Assembly: GCA_034933285.1 (NCBI GenBank)
Contig: JAYFNT010000008.1
Coordinates: 124,001-188,000, forward strand
DNA: 64,000 nucleotides
Direction: 5' to 3'
Source: RPRC01 sp034933285
Lineage (GTDB): Bacteria > Desulfobacterota > Desulfuromonadia > Geobacterales > Geobacteraceae
Of this stretch, positions 17,901-25,014 are shown in pieces (position 1 is the first letter of the stretch; every line of letters begins with the position of its first letter). The notes under the pieces were generated by a model. That model did not search any database. It was not told where the DNA came from and worked only from the letters and a program-made list of their open reading frames with translations. The translations under genes were made by a program, and so were the position numbers.

Positions 17901-18327
17901 CCGCTTTTTCACCGGCGCCTTTACGGTGAACAGGCTTTCTGCCATTCGATGCAGGGTGAACAATCCGCAGGTCACTTATGACGACTTCACGGAGCGCCTT
18001 GCTGTAATTGAGATTTACGCTCTGCATTTCGAACCCGCGTTCCCTGAGAAACTCGAAAGCACCCTCAAGTTCGGATTCGTAGTTCTTCCTGTCGACTGGT
18101 TGCTTTTTGGGCGTAAAAACTTGGCAGCTTTTCCCTTTCTGGAATGAAAATGCAATATAAAGGGCCATGGCTGCCGGACTCTCCTGAACCGTGCACAAGA
18201 AAGCTTCACACGGCTGTTTATCCTTGCCGCCACGAGAAAGCGGAACTGTCGTTGTGGAACGATATATGGCATATACATCCTGTGTATCTGCTTCGATGTA
18301 CTGCAGGGAATCATTTTCTATGAACAT
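14905..18327 (-). CDS. 1140-residue coiled-coil protein with the same domain at both ends; riboswitch-controlled
   Basis: I do not recognise a named family. There is no signal peptide or membrane segment, so it is probably cytoplasmic. Residues about 6-113 and 1018-1124 are copies of one domain: DVYAIYRS / DVVEIYQS, C-E-A-F-L / C-D-A-F-L (Cys40 and Cys1054), ALYIAF / HVYIAL, KG...P-x-x-Q-P in both, then RGFEMQSVNL / VGFMMDRLDL. Residues 114-220 are a charged Ser/Lys/Asp linker; about 220-905 is almost unbroken coiled coil rich in Glu, Ala, Leu, Ser, Arg and Lys; 905-1013 is an acidic, Pro-containing linker. Such a dumbbell layout suggests a long dimeric rod with identical heads, for example a scaffold or filament (inference). 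The leader (18439-18516) contains a predicted 3',3'-cGAMP riboswitch, so expression should rise with cGAMP. It converges on the ArsR gene. Confidence 0.9.
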   Translation of the reverse strand: MFIENDSLQYIEADTQDVYAIYRSTTTVPLSRGGKDKQPCEAFLCTVQESPAAMALYIAFSFQKGKSCQVFTPKKQPVDRKNYESELEGAFEFLRERGFEMQSVNLNYSKALREVVISDLRIVHPASNGRKPVHRKGAGEKAARESHAASDRKSAPTDAGAKDSTSAADQDTEITTKQGRKSSSQADKKESAGETGKAASLKADEPSETADEAEDRETAQVESLAAAKAKRDLLKERKTLDVSAAAAELAALRDEIEALQRENKELEQARKRELAPLKAEAERLRSENSEIKASVDAESSELRTEIESLQGGIEEARKDSDEELGVLRTELARLAEAKTDAEKATAKEVAALKAELDALSKEKGNDEELENLKSDLSRRKAELSELRKQFLEEKTVLHEEITGLEKEIQGMRQEFEQELAGIVTERDRLAGEKEEAAAAGANESGALRDEIESLRSEIAVLKESTEEDLSRLRSEADGLADERDALKDRTSALIEERKTASAALEVEMNGLKSDLERLLSEKSEAERMADQQRSALQEEIRDHGERMEQASVSHENQMKDLEKELALLKSRNSEQAEKHAHESSSLNEELSRLQVDADEAAAVAEREITGLREKIEELTAGMAAAEERSANETAALNAEFERLQWEKNAFEASSREELDSSRAELARLKQDMADDEIMLSKKLSAVQSEIVEMARDREEAERRALAQFCAAQEQVLQLTSGLVKSERSVAETMASIRASSRMLFDTITGFKSAVAGDAADQEAEEKTDEAWIEGDRLDELRSEETAAVDQELAALKAQVERLEEDRVDSREVAAAEIAALTAEVMLIESEKAAEEREAKERIDSLKIDLERLRAAKVAVERTNSEVVAGLQAEAESLAAEMAVLESAKAAPQPDESAEPARIEHGDASVEQAEPLTLGEPAIEPAANADGGMVGSRETIPPAVVDVFRPEELLAVEDVSSADELTAESDWPGFGETAAVSGAEDETDPFAFLKDGASAETGGGAGAVSSGFTGRFAIDRSLKCIAVASSNDVVEIYQSLNRARVAMEDHTTKTCDAFLSVVKVNGRPHVYIALYMVDTKGSLVYVPERQPENEKECAKVLDEGMAFIEIVGFMMDRLDLGKDQSARADMVGAIPVFGVGA

Positions 18328-18406
18328 CTTTCACCCCACTCGTAGATCATCATATAAATAATTGGCGAAACTGAAAGCAGTTATGTCAAGGCATCGCCAC
18401 CGGCCC

Positions 18407-18456
18407 AAAAATAAAAAACCGGGGCAAAAATATCGGATGATATTTCGGCAACCCGG
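18407..18456 (-). terminator. Riboswitch-controlled intrinsic terminator
   Basis: On the minus strand CCGGG (18456-18452) can pair with CCCGG near 18423-18419. Within, AAATATC (18445-18439), loop ATCC, pairs with GATATTT (18434-18428). Six T, one A and five T follow (18418-18407). The left half uses bases that also form the 3' side of the aptamer, so the two folds exclude each other. Confidence 0.8.
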
Positions 18457-18516
18457 CAGTCTGCAGGAGACCCTTTAGGCTTTCCGTCCCATTCTCGCGA
18501 ATGGTTTAGTATTATC
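18439..18516 (-). promoter_or_regulatory. GEMM-Ib riboswitch aptamer, predicted 3',3'-cGAMP sensor
   Basis: On the minus strand: GATAATACTAAACC, then a stem CCATTC-GCGA-GAATGG with a GNRA loop (18505-18488), then GGGACGGAAAGCC, a second stem with GTCT...AGAC, and GCCGGGTTGCC closing to TATC. This is the GEMM-I plan. The position that is G20 in c-di-GMP-binding GEMM-I aptamers is A here (base 18510, complement), the feature of GEMM-Ib aptamers that bind 3',3'-cGAMP, and most of the sequence agrees with Geobacter cGAMP aptamers I know. The closing stem GATA/TATC (18516-18513 with 18442-18439) takes bases needed by the terminator at 18407-18456, so ligand binding should permit transcription (ON switch). 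Confidence 0.9.
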
Positions 18517-18558
18517 GTTTATCGAGGGTATTAAATTGTCTTTTTCATCAGTGATGTC

Positions 18559-18586
18559 ATTATCCGGAACATGGCTGTAAAGTCAA
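18559..18586 (-). promoter_or_regulatory. Predicted promoter of the riboswitch transcript
   Basis: On the minus strand TTGACT (18586-18581), a 16-base spacer, GATAAT (18564-18559). Initiation near 18552 gives a leader of about 225 bases containing the whole aptamer and terminator. Confidence 0.65.
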
Positions 18587-18612
18587 CTGCTTTTTCATTT
18601 GAAGAGTCAAAA

Positions 18613-18628
18613 TGTGAGCTTCGTCACT
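18613..18628. promoter_or_regulatory. CRP/FNR-family-like operator
   Basis: TGTGA, six bases, TCACT, within an A/T-rich frame (aaaatgtga...tcactttt). It differs by one base from the CRP half-site pair TGTGA-N6-TCACA. It lies between two diverging promoters: about 69 bases upstream of the riboswitch start point and about 56 upstream of the zinc-ribbon start point. Confidence 0.45.
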
Positions 18629-18661
18629 TTTCCATCCGGACAGTTCATTTTCTCTTTCATC

Positions 18662-18670
18662 TGTGATAAT
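18662..18670 (+). promoter_or_regulatory. Predicted extended -10 promoter for the zinc-ribbon gene
   Basis: TGTGATAAT is an extended -10 (TG, one base, GATAAT). No good -35 is seen at 17 bases, which fits an extended -10 or an activator-dependent promoter. Confidence 0.45.
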
Positions 18671-18710
18671 ATTAACGACATATTTCAATATCCATAAACA
18701 GGAGTCTCTT

Positions 18711-18914
18711 ATGCGGAACACTATAAGATCGGAACACCCGGTAACGGAAGAAGACCTCAAGCACATCAAGGAGTTGGATTGGGATTCATATTACCGGGAA
18801 TCCGCGCCTGCCGACTATCAGGGCATGATTTCGTGCCCTGACTGCGGAGCCATTGTCGTTGCACGGGAAAACGAGGGACCGGTTACATGCTACAGCTGTG
18901 GAAGAAAAATATGA
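18711..18914 (+). CDS. Small zinc-ribbon protein
   Basis: 67 residues from ATG 18711, with AGGAG seven bases before it. The N-terminal half is polar and acidic (EEDLKHIKELDWDSYYRES). The C-terminal half is a zinc ribbon with two knuckles, CPDCG and CYSCG, 16 residues apart, ending GRKI. There is no signal peptide or membrane helix. Such proteins usually bind nucleic acid or a protein partner; no function is known. It is divergent from the riboswitch-controlled coiled-coil gene and shares an intergenic control region with it, including the CRP-like palindrome. Coding is supported by the ribosome site and zinc pattern. Confidence 0.75.
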   Translation: MRNTIRSEHPVTEEDLKHIKELDWDSYYRESAPADYQGMISCPDCGAIVVARENEGPVTCYSCGRKI

Positions 18915-19172
18915 CCGTCGTTTCAAAACGAAAAACTCTTGTTGATTAAGCTTGCGGCATATCTGCTTGAATTACCGGATCAAGCAAAAGTCGCCAGGCT
19001 GACAGCCCGGTTTCCATCGCTTCTCGACAAACGCGCAATCGGGAAAGTTTCCTCAACAAAGAATCTTGCATTTTGCATTTCTGATGATATCATACGAAAA
19101 AGATTAAATTCATGTATCAGGCCCTTTAGCTGTAGTGGACATTGCTTATCATTTTATCTCAAGGAGGATGAC
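18915..19172 (+). other. Intergenic region before the lysine-rich exported protein
   Basis: About 260 bases with no convincing gene. A possible promoter is TTGCAT (19066-19071), 16 bases, TATCAT (19088-19093), about 80 bases before the next start. No terminator is obvious behind the zinc-ribbon gene. Confidence 0.4.
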
Positions 19173-19553
19173 ATGAAAAAAGCAGTAACCGCAGGTGTTT
19201 CTCTTTTGGCCGCTGTTGCTTTGGCAGGAATGGTTTATGCCGCCGAAGACAAGTTCCCCGAACAGGATGCGACAGTGACCACCACGGTGTATGATGCTGA
19301 AGGCAAGGTCGTCAAAGAAGACAAGGTGACCGACACAACCAAGGGAGCCGACACGACCAAAGAGTTTAAGGAACTGCAGAAACAGCAGGCCAAAGAGGAA
19401 ATGAAGACTGGTGAGAAGAAGGAAGGCGCAAAAAAAGCCTGCCCCGCCAAGAAAAAAGCCGCCAAGAAAAAAGTGAAAAAGGCCAAATCCAAAGCCAAGG
19501 CTGAGCCCGCGGCAGCTCCCGAAGCACCGGTTGCACCGGAAGAAGCCAAGTAA
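19173..19553 (+). CDS. Exported lysine-rich protein
   Basis: 126 residues from the ATG at 19173, which follows AAGGAGG by six bases. A clear signal peptide (MKKAVTAGVSLLAAVALAGMVYA, cut before AEDKF) is followed by a polar domain with ATVTTTVYDAEGKVVKEDKV and a Thr/Lys-rich segment. Residues about 80-115 are a basic Lys/Ala tract (pieces such as KKKAAKKKVKKAK) holding one Cys, and the protein ends in an Ala/Pro/Glu tail. The basic tract resembles histone H1 tails, but the signal peptide places it in the periplasm or outside. No family recognised. Possible roles are binding of polyanions such as LPS, polysaccharide or extracellular DNA (inference). A terminator follows. Confidence 0.8.
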   Translation: MKKAVTAGVSLLAAVALAGMVYAAEDKFPEQDATVTTTVYDAEGKVVKEDKVTDTTKGADTTKEFKELQKQQAKEEMKTGEKKEGAKKACPAKKKAAKKKVKKAKSKAKAEPAAAPEAPVAPEEAK

Positions 19554-19578
19554 TTTCCTTTGTTTGCCATAATATCAA

Positions 19579-19613
19579 GAGACCGCATTCCGTTCGGATT
19601 GCGGCCTCTTTTT
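19579..19613 (+). terminator. Intrinsic terminator after the lysine-rich protein gene
   Basis: GAGACCGCA (19579-19587) pairs with TGCGGCCTC (19600-19608) with one mismatch; inner bases add pairs, and a run of five T follows. Confidence 0.85.
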
Positions 19614-19656
19614 ATTTGCGCCATGTGACCGGCCAATCCGCATAACGCCAATCATC

Positions 19657-21498
19657 TCATATTATCCCGTACAGCGCGCCCCCCGGCGCGCCCAGTTGAT
19701 CGACCCGCCTTTCAATGGCCGGGTCGTCCTGAAGAGGCGGTGCATGGTGGGGCTTTATCCGCGCGTCCATGACAAGCGGTCCAAGGCACCCCCAGTGCTT
19801 GTCGTGGAAGAAAGCGCCGATTCCATACAGGTCTGCTGCCGGGTTTGACCGGGTGAAGGCGACCCAAAGGAAATTTTCCAGGGTCCGGGCAGCGAACTCA
19901 CTGTCATCGACAATGACAATCAGCGGAAATGAACATATGGCGTCCTTTTCGTTGTAGAACGAGCAGAAAGCAGCCATGTCGGCTGCCGCGCATTCCCGGT
20001 ATTCCCTGCATTCGGGACCATTAACTCCCAATATCCCCGGCAGACAGACCCGAGGCTCCCCGAATCCCTCCGGAAACCGCAGACCGGCAGGCAACGATGT
20101 CGGCAGGTCACGAACCGGCGGACCGGCAACCGGGACAACGACCTTGGAACCCTGATTCAGCCCCGTACCGGTGTAGTCGAGCGTATCCATGGTCGTGCAC
20201 GTCTGAAAATGCAGATCACGCCGCCAGTCGGCGCGCTCCAGGACGTGTCGGAACATCGCCGGCACATCATGGGCAGCCAATGATGGAGCATCCTCACCGT
20301 CGGCAATGAACAGAAACTTTGCCAGGGAAAGCTGGCCCTGCCCCAGTATGGCATTGGCCAGGGTCAGCAGTTCACCGGGCCTCTTTTCCGGCTCATAAGG
20401 GACATATCTCTCGCTCCCCACTGCAAGAAGAAGCGCATGCACCCCGGCAGCGTCGACCGCATGCACTGTCCGGACTCCCGGGATTACAGAAGGAATCAGA
20501 GGACCGGTGAGTTCATGAATGAATGCAGCGAACTCGGAATCCTCCTGCGGCGGCCTCCCCACCGTGGTAAAGGGCCAAATGGCGCCCTCCCTGTGAAAGA
20601 CATTCTCGACCCTGATTACCGGAAAATCGTGGCTCAGGCTGTAATAGCCGAGATGGTCGCCGAAAGGTCCTTCCGGCAAGGTTCTGCCTGGCTCGATGAC
20701 ACCTGTTATGCAGAAATCGGCTTCCGCGGGAATGGGCAGCATCCCGTGCCTTTTGACCATCCTTACCCTCCGGCCGCCCAGAAGTCCGGCAAAAGCGACC
20801 TCCGGCATCCCCTCCGGCAGCGGCATGACCGCGGCCACAGTCAAAGCCGGCGGACCCCCGACAATTATATTCACTCTCAACGGCAAACCCTGCCGGATAG
20901 CCTCGGCATGGTGCGACGCGATTCCGCGATGGATCTGGTAATGAATGCCGACCTCGGCATCAGGCGAATATTCACCCCCAGAAAGCTGCACCCGGTACAT
21001 CCCCAGGTTCGAATGCCGCCATCCCGGCTGTTCCGGACTTTCCGAATAGACCTGCGGCAGGGTTATGAAAGCACCCCCGTCCCCCGGCCAGGATTTGAGC
21101 ATTGGGAGTTGGCTGATGGAGGACCTCCCGGCCAGGACCGGCCCCCTCTTCACCATCCGGGGAAACAAGTGCAGCGCATGATTTGGAAGGCGCAGGGCAT
21201 CCAACGGGTTGTCAAAAAAAGAAAGAGGGTCTCTCTTCAGATCGGCAAATCGCCGCACGGCGTCCAGGGTATCCCGAAAGAGAAAACGGAGTCTCTCCCG
21301 CGTCCCGAACAAGTTGCCCAGCATGGGGAAAACGCACCCCTTGACACGGGTGAACAGAAGCGCCGGCCCTGCAGCCTTATATACGCGTCGTTGCACAGCC
21401 CCGATCTCCAGGTCGGGGTCAAGCTCCAGGTCTATCCTGATGAGTTCGCCCCGCCTTTCAAGATCGCGGACACACTCTCCCAGATTGCAGTACCCCAT
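19657..21498 (-). CDS. UbiD-family decarboxylase
   Basis: 613 residues, longer than E. coli UbiD (about 500) but within the range of anaerobe relatives. Family blocks include VGIHYQIHRGI, VNIIVGGPPALTVAAVMPLPEG, AFAGLLGGRRVRMVK, PAEADFCITGVIEPG, LPEGPFGDHLGYYS and the late segment VIVDDSEFAARTLENFLWVAFTRSNPAADLYG. These enzymes use prenylated FMN, made by a UbiX partner, to decarboxylate aromatic or unsaturated acids. Two roles are plausible: the late decarboxylation in futalosine-type menaquinone synthesis, supported by mqnA in this window, or aromatic acid metabolism. No ubiX gene is adjacent. It diverges from the liv operon. Confidence 0.88.
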   Translation of the reverse strand: MGYCNLGECVRDLERRGELIRIDLELDPDLEIGAVQRRVYKAAGPALLFTRVKGCVFPMLGNLFGTRERLRFLFRDTLDAVRRFADLKRDPLSFFDNPLDALRLPNHALHLFPRMVKRGPVLAGRSSISQLPMLKSWPGDGGAFITLPQVYSESPEQPGWRHSNLGMYRVQLSGGEYSPDAEVGIHYQIHRGIASHHAEAIRQGLPLRVNIIVGGPPALTVAAVMPLPEGMPEVAFAGLLGGRRVRMVKRHGMLPIPAEADFCITGVIEPGRTLPEGPFGDHLGYYSLSHDFPVIRVENVFHREGAIWPFTTVGRPPQEDSEFAAFIHELTGPLIPSVIPGVRTVHAVDAAGVHALLLAVGSERYVPYEPEKRPGELLTLANAILGQGQLSLAKFLFIADGEDAPSLAAHDVPAMFRHVLERADWRRDLHFQTCTTMDTLDYTGTGLNQGSKVVVPVAGPPVRDLPTSLPAGLRFPEGFGEPRVCLPGILGVNGPECREYRECAAADMAAFCSFYNEKDAICSFPLIVIVDDSEFAARTLENFLWVAFTRSNPAADLYGIGAFFHDKHWGCLGPLVMDARIKPHHAPPLQDDPAIERRVDQLGAPGGALYGII

Positions 21499-21588
21499 GG
21501 CGCAGCCTCATGTCAACAAACCGCGCATCTTTGACCCCCCTAATGACGCGGTTATTGCGGATCCCTGTAAGATATGGTATCTGTAACT

Positions 21589-21617
21589 GTTTTAAAATAC
21601 CAGTCAGGGCAAGTCAA
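21589..21617 (-). promoter_or_regulatory. Possible promoter for the UbiD-family gene
   Basis: On the minus strand TTGACT (21617-21612), 17 bases, TAAAAC (21594-21589). The -10 box is poor; the -35 and spacing are good. Confidence 0.35.
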
Positions 21618-21742
21618 CGGAAAAAACTCCGATACCGCCGGCGGATCAGCCGTCCGAGGCACGGAACTGAAAAACATTCGAGATCCTTCCGGATGAAAGT
21701 CAAGAATGTGAGATCATAACGTAGTCAAAGGAGATTACCGCT

Positions 21743-22903
21743 ATGAGAAACACGATTTTATTGTTATTTCTCGTCTTTTGCCTGTCCGCCATGCGTATTT
21801 CGCCGGCAGCGGCTGCCGTCAAAATCGGTGTTATCAACTCCATGACCGGTCCCGAGGCGCCCATTGGGGAAAACCTGACCAACGGCATCAAGCTCGCCCA
21901 GGAAGACCTCAGGAAAAAGGGAATAGCCGTGGAACTGGTATGGGAAGACGACACCGGCAAGCCGCCCATCGCCATGAGCGCAATGGAGAAGCTTGCGACC
22001 CGTAATGGCGTGGCGGGTGTGGTAGGCCCCTACACATCGGCATGTTCCAACGCAGTAGCCAAAATTTCTGAGCGATACAAAGTCCCGTTGTTGATCCCGG
22101 CCGCGGCAAAGGAAGAAATAACCCGTCAGGGGTATAAATGGGTATACCGAATGAACGCCCCGGCTGATGTTTATGCCTCGGTCCTTATCGATACCGTGCT
22201 TACATTGGGCAAACCGAAAACAATTGCCCTGATCTACGAAAACACCGATTTCGGCACGTCCACCAGCAAAACGGCCAAGGCATACGCGACAAGGAGAGGA
22301 ATCAGGGTTGTCGCCGACGAATCCTACCAGAAAGGCTCTCCGGATTACCGTTCCACACTCACCAAGATCAAGTCCAGGAACCCTGACCTTGTATTCATGG
22401 TGTCCTATGTCGCCGACGCCATCCTGCTCATGCGCCAGGCGCGGGAAATCGGATTGCAGCCCAAGGCTTTCCTGGGCGGCGGGGCGGGTTTTACAACCGC
22501 TGAATTCGCCAGGGAAAAAGACATATCCAATTATGTCCTGTCCTCCACCCAGTGGACCGACGATGTGAACTGGCCGGGAGCAGCCGACTTCGCCCGGAGA
22601 TACAGGGCTAAATTCCGCAAGGAGCCGACCTACCACGCAGCATGCGCCTATGCCTCCATGGTCATCATGGCGGAAACGGCCGTCAGGAATGGCGGAAACC
22701 GCAGCAGGATCAGGGCAGGGCTGAAAGCTGGGGCCTGGAACGGCATCATGGGCCAGGTGAAGTTTTCCGACTATGCCGGCTTCACCAACCAGAACAATCA
22801 CCAGATGCTGGTCCAGCAACTGCAGAGGGGCAGGTACGAAACCGTGTTCCCGGCAAAGTTCGCCACGAAGAAGCCGGCCTACCCTTTCCCGAAATGGAAA
22901 TAG
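21743..22903 (+). CDS. livK: Branched-chain amino-acid ABC transporter, periplasmic substrate-binding protein
   Basis: 386 residues. A signal peptide (1-24, ending PAAAA) precedes a type I periplasmic binding fold: VKIGVINSMTGPEAPIGENLTNGIKLAQEDL at the start, VAGVVGPYTSACSNAVAKISERYKVPLLIPAA, then KPKTIALIYENTDFGTS and PDLVFMVSYVADAILLMRQ. This is the Leu/Ile/Val-binding receptor layout. It delivers ligand to LivHM at the inner membrane. Start ATG 21743 follows AAAGGAG. It heads the livKHMGF operon, with a 123-base gap to livH. Members of this family also bind aromatics or amides, so the true ligand is not certain. Confidence 0.92.
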   Translation: MRNTILLLFLVFCLSAMRISPAAAAVKIGVINSMTGPEAPIGENLTNGIKLAQEDLRKKGIAVELVWEDDTGKPPIAMSAMEKLATRNGVAGVVGPYTSACSNAVAKISERYKVPLLIPAAAKEEITRQGYKWVYRMNAPADVYASVLIDTVLTLGKPKTIALIYENTDFGTSTSKTAKAYATRRGIRVVADESYQKGSPDYRSTLTKIKSRNPDLVFMVSYVADAILLMRQAREIGLQPKAFLGGGAGFTTAEFAREKDISNYVLSSTQWTDDVNWPGAADFARRYRAKFRKEPTYHAACAYASMVIMAETAVRNGGNRSRIRAGLKAGAWNGIMGQVKFSDYAGFTNQNNHQMLVQQLQRGRYETVFPAKFATKKPAYPFPKWK

Positions 22904-23026
22904 CGTGACCGCCTTCTGACTCACGTTCCAGCTGGCGGGAAGTGCAGACATATCCCGCTCGCACCGGGAGTGCGGCAGGGCATTCGTCCCAAGTGCTCCC
23001 CTAACCTACGCAACATGGAGAAAATC

Positions 23027-23917
23027 ATGGACAGTGCCTCCATGCAGCCCGTTCTTCTTTTCCTGCAGTCCCTTATAAGCGGCATACTGGTCGGCGGCGT
23101 CTATGCTCTGATCGGCATCGGGCTCACGATCATCTTCGGGGTGATGCGGATCATCAACTTCGCCCATGGCGACATAATGATGATCGGAATGTACCTGACT
23201 TTCAATCTCTTCACCCTGTTCGGGATCGATCCCTTTGCCTCGATCCTGGTCTGCATTCCGCTCATGTTTCTGTTCGGCGGCTTTCTCCAGAAAATTTTCA
23301 TCAACAGGGTACTCGACGCGCTGCCCCAGAATCAGATACTATTGACCATAGGACTAGGACTTATTATGAGCAACACTGTAATGCTCATATATACTTCAGA
23401 CTATAAGATCCTTACGACATCCTACTCATCGGGCAGCTTCAAATTCTTGGGGATTTCGATTTCGGAACCACTGGCCATCTCTTTCATCATAACCGCGGTG
23501 ATAACCGTGCTTCTCTACTGGTTCCTGATGAGAACCGATATGGGGCAGGCAATCCGCGCCACCGCACAGGACAGACGGGCAGCCCAGCTCATGGGGATCA
23601 ACGTCCGGCGCATGTCAATCATCTCTTTCGGGCTGGGAGCGGCGCTGGCCGGTACTGCCGGAGCCCTCATATCCCCGACCTATTACATATTCCCCCAGAT
23701 CGGCAGCACATTCACCCTTAAGGCATTTGTCATAACCGTCCTTGGAGGGATGGGAAGCGTTATCGGCGCGACCATGGGGGGAATACTGATAGGCATTGCG
23801 GAATCATTGGGGGCCGTGTACATTTCTTCCGGCTGGAAAGAGGTCCTGGTGTACGTGATTTTCCTCCTGGTGCTCCTTTTCAAGCCATCTGGCCTGCTGG
23901 GCAAATCAAGGGTATAG
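23027..23917 (+). CDS. livH: Branched-chain amino-acid ABC transporter permease LivH
   Basis: 296 residues from ATG 23027, chosen for GGAGA six bases before; an ATG at 23015 is an alternative. About eight membrane helices are seen. Family motifs are GGVYALIGIGLTIIFGVMRIINFAHGDIMMIGMY near the N-terminus, MGQAIRATAQDRRAAQLMGI (the cytoplasmic EAA-like loop that contacts the ATPase) and LGGMGSVIGATMGGILIGIAESLG. It forms the inner-membrane channel with LivM. The second gene of the operon, close upstream of livM. Confidence 0.95.
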   Translation: MDSASMQPVLLFLQSLISGILVGGVYALIGIGLTIIFGVMRIINFAHGDIMMIGMYLTFNLFTLFGIDPFASILVCIPLMFLFGGFLQKIFINRVLDALPQNQILLTIGLGLIMSNTVMLIYTSDYKILTTSYSSGSFKFLGISISEPLAISFIITAVITVLLYWFLMRTDMGQAIRATAQDRRAAQLMGINVRRMSIISFGLGAALAGTAGALISPTYYIFPQIGSTFTLKAFVITVLGGMGSVIGATMGGILIGIAESLGAVYISSGWKEVLVYVIFLLVLLFKPSGLLGKSRV

Positions 23918-23931
23918 GCGGTACGCAAGTC

Positions 23932-25014
23932 ATGAGCATGATAAGCGAAGCATTGGTCATCCTGAGGGGCATCAAGCCTGCCGGCCTGCTGGTTTTCCTG
24001 GCCGTTCTCATCTCTCTCGTCGCTTTCCCGCTGGTGGTTGAAAACCCATACGCACACCACATAATCATTCTGATCTTTCTGAGCGTGATCATGGGACAAA
24101 GCTGGAACATCCTGGGCGGCTACACCGGGCAGTATTCCGTAGGCCATGCGGCCTACTTCGGCACCGGCGCCTACACCACCATGATGCTGATGCAGTACCA
24201 GCAGGTCCCGCCATGGTTCGGCATGTTCGCGGGCGCAGCCGCTGCAATCGCAATGGCCCTGATCATCGGCTCCATCTGCTTCCGGCTTCGGGGTCCTTAC
24301 TTCGTTCTTGCATCCATAGCCGCAGCAGAAATCCTCCGTCTCGCGGCACTCAACACCAAGGAATTGACCAACGGCGCGGAAGGTATACTTGCCACAGACA
24401 TTCCTCCGCTCAAGGTCGGCTCCCTCATGGTGACCGACTTTCTCACCAAGGTTCCGTTTTACTACGCATCACTCGCATTCGCACTTCTGGTCATTGCCGT
24501 GACCTGCCTTGTTCAGCACTCCAAGCTCGGCTATTACTTCCAGGCCATCAGAGAAGACCAGGATGCGGCCCATGCGCTGGGAATCAGCCTGAGCCTGCAC
24601 AAAAACCTGTCCCTGGCCATTTCCGCGGCGTTCACCTCACTGGCCGGCAGTTTCTATGCGGTGTACATCGGCTTCATCGATCCAACGACCGTACTGTCGA
24701 TGGACATGTCCGTCCAGATCGTCCTTATCTGCATCATCGGCGGCATAGGGACGATCCTTGGCCCGGTGGTGGGATCGCTGGTTCTCGTCCCCCTCTCCGA
24801 AGCGCTCAGGAGCAATCTCATAACCCAGGGGCTCATCTCCGCGGGACTGGTCAGCGAGGAATCTCCGGTCGGAGCCTTCCTCAAGGAAAACCTTGCGCAT
24901 GCACATGTGCTGATTTACGGTATCCTGGTAGTAGTGGTCATCTTATACATGCCGGAAGGGGTGCTGGGTTTCGTCCGGAAAATAGTGCGGGCCAAGGAAA
25001 GGAGCAACAGCTGA
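23932..25014 (+). CDS. livM: Branched-chain amino-acid ABC transporter permease LivM
   Basis: 360 residues. Hydrophobic throughout, with about ten membrane helices. Signatures are WNILGGYTGQYSVGHAAYFGTGAYTTMML, FRLRGPYFVLASIAAAEILRL and the ATPase-contact loop LGYYFQAIREDQDAAHALGISL, followed by GGIGTILGPVVGSLVLVPLSE. It pairs with LivH. Its stop and the livG start share a base (TGATG at 25012-25016), so translation is coupled. The ribosome site is weak, consistent with coupling to livH, which ends 14 bases before. Confidence 0.95.
   Translation: MSMISEALVILRGIKPAGLLVFLAVLISLVAFPLVVENPYAHHIIILIFLSVIMGQSWNILGGYTGQYSVGHAAYFGTGAYTTMMLMQYQQVPPWFGMFAGAAAAIAMALIIGSICFRLRGPYFVLASIAAAEILRLAALNTKELTNGAEGILATDIPPLKVGSLMVTDFLTKVPFYYASLAFALLVIAVTCLVQHSKLGYYFQAIREDQDAAHALGISLSLHKNLSLAISAAFTSLAGSFYAVYIGFIDPTTVLSMDMSVQIVLICIIGGIGTILGPVVGSLVLVPLSEALRSNLITQGLISAGLVSEESPVGAFLKENLAHAHVLIYGILVVVVILYMPEGVLGFVRKIVRAKERSNS

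Noticed and set aside
20437..21534. Long plus-strand open frame antisense to the UbiD-family gene
   Set aside because: Rich in Arg, His, Pro and Gly as expected from the complement of a GC-rich gene; no family match, while the minus-strand frame is a clear enzyme.
21764..22951. 395-codon minus-strand open frame opposite livK
   Set aside because: Composition typical of antisense frames (Gly, Arg, His, Cys-rich); livK on plus has signal peptide, ribosome site and family motifs.
24213..25013. Upstream in-frame extension of livG inside livM
   Set aside because: The ATG at 25014 in the TGATG overlap, with a good ribosome site, gives a normal LivG; the extension is a shifted reading of livM.
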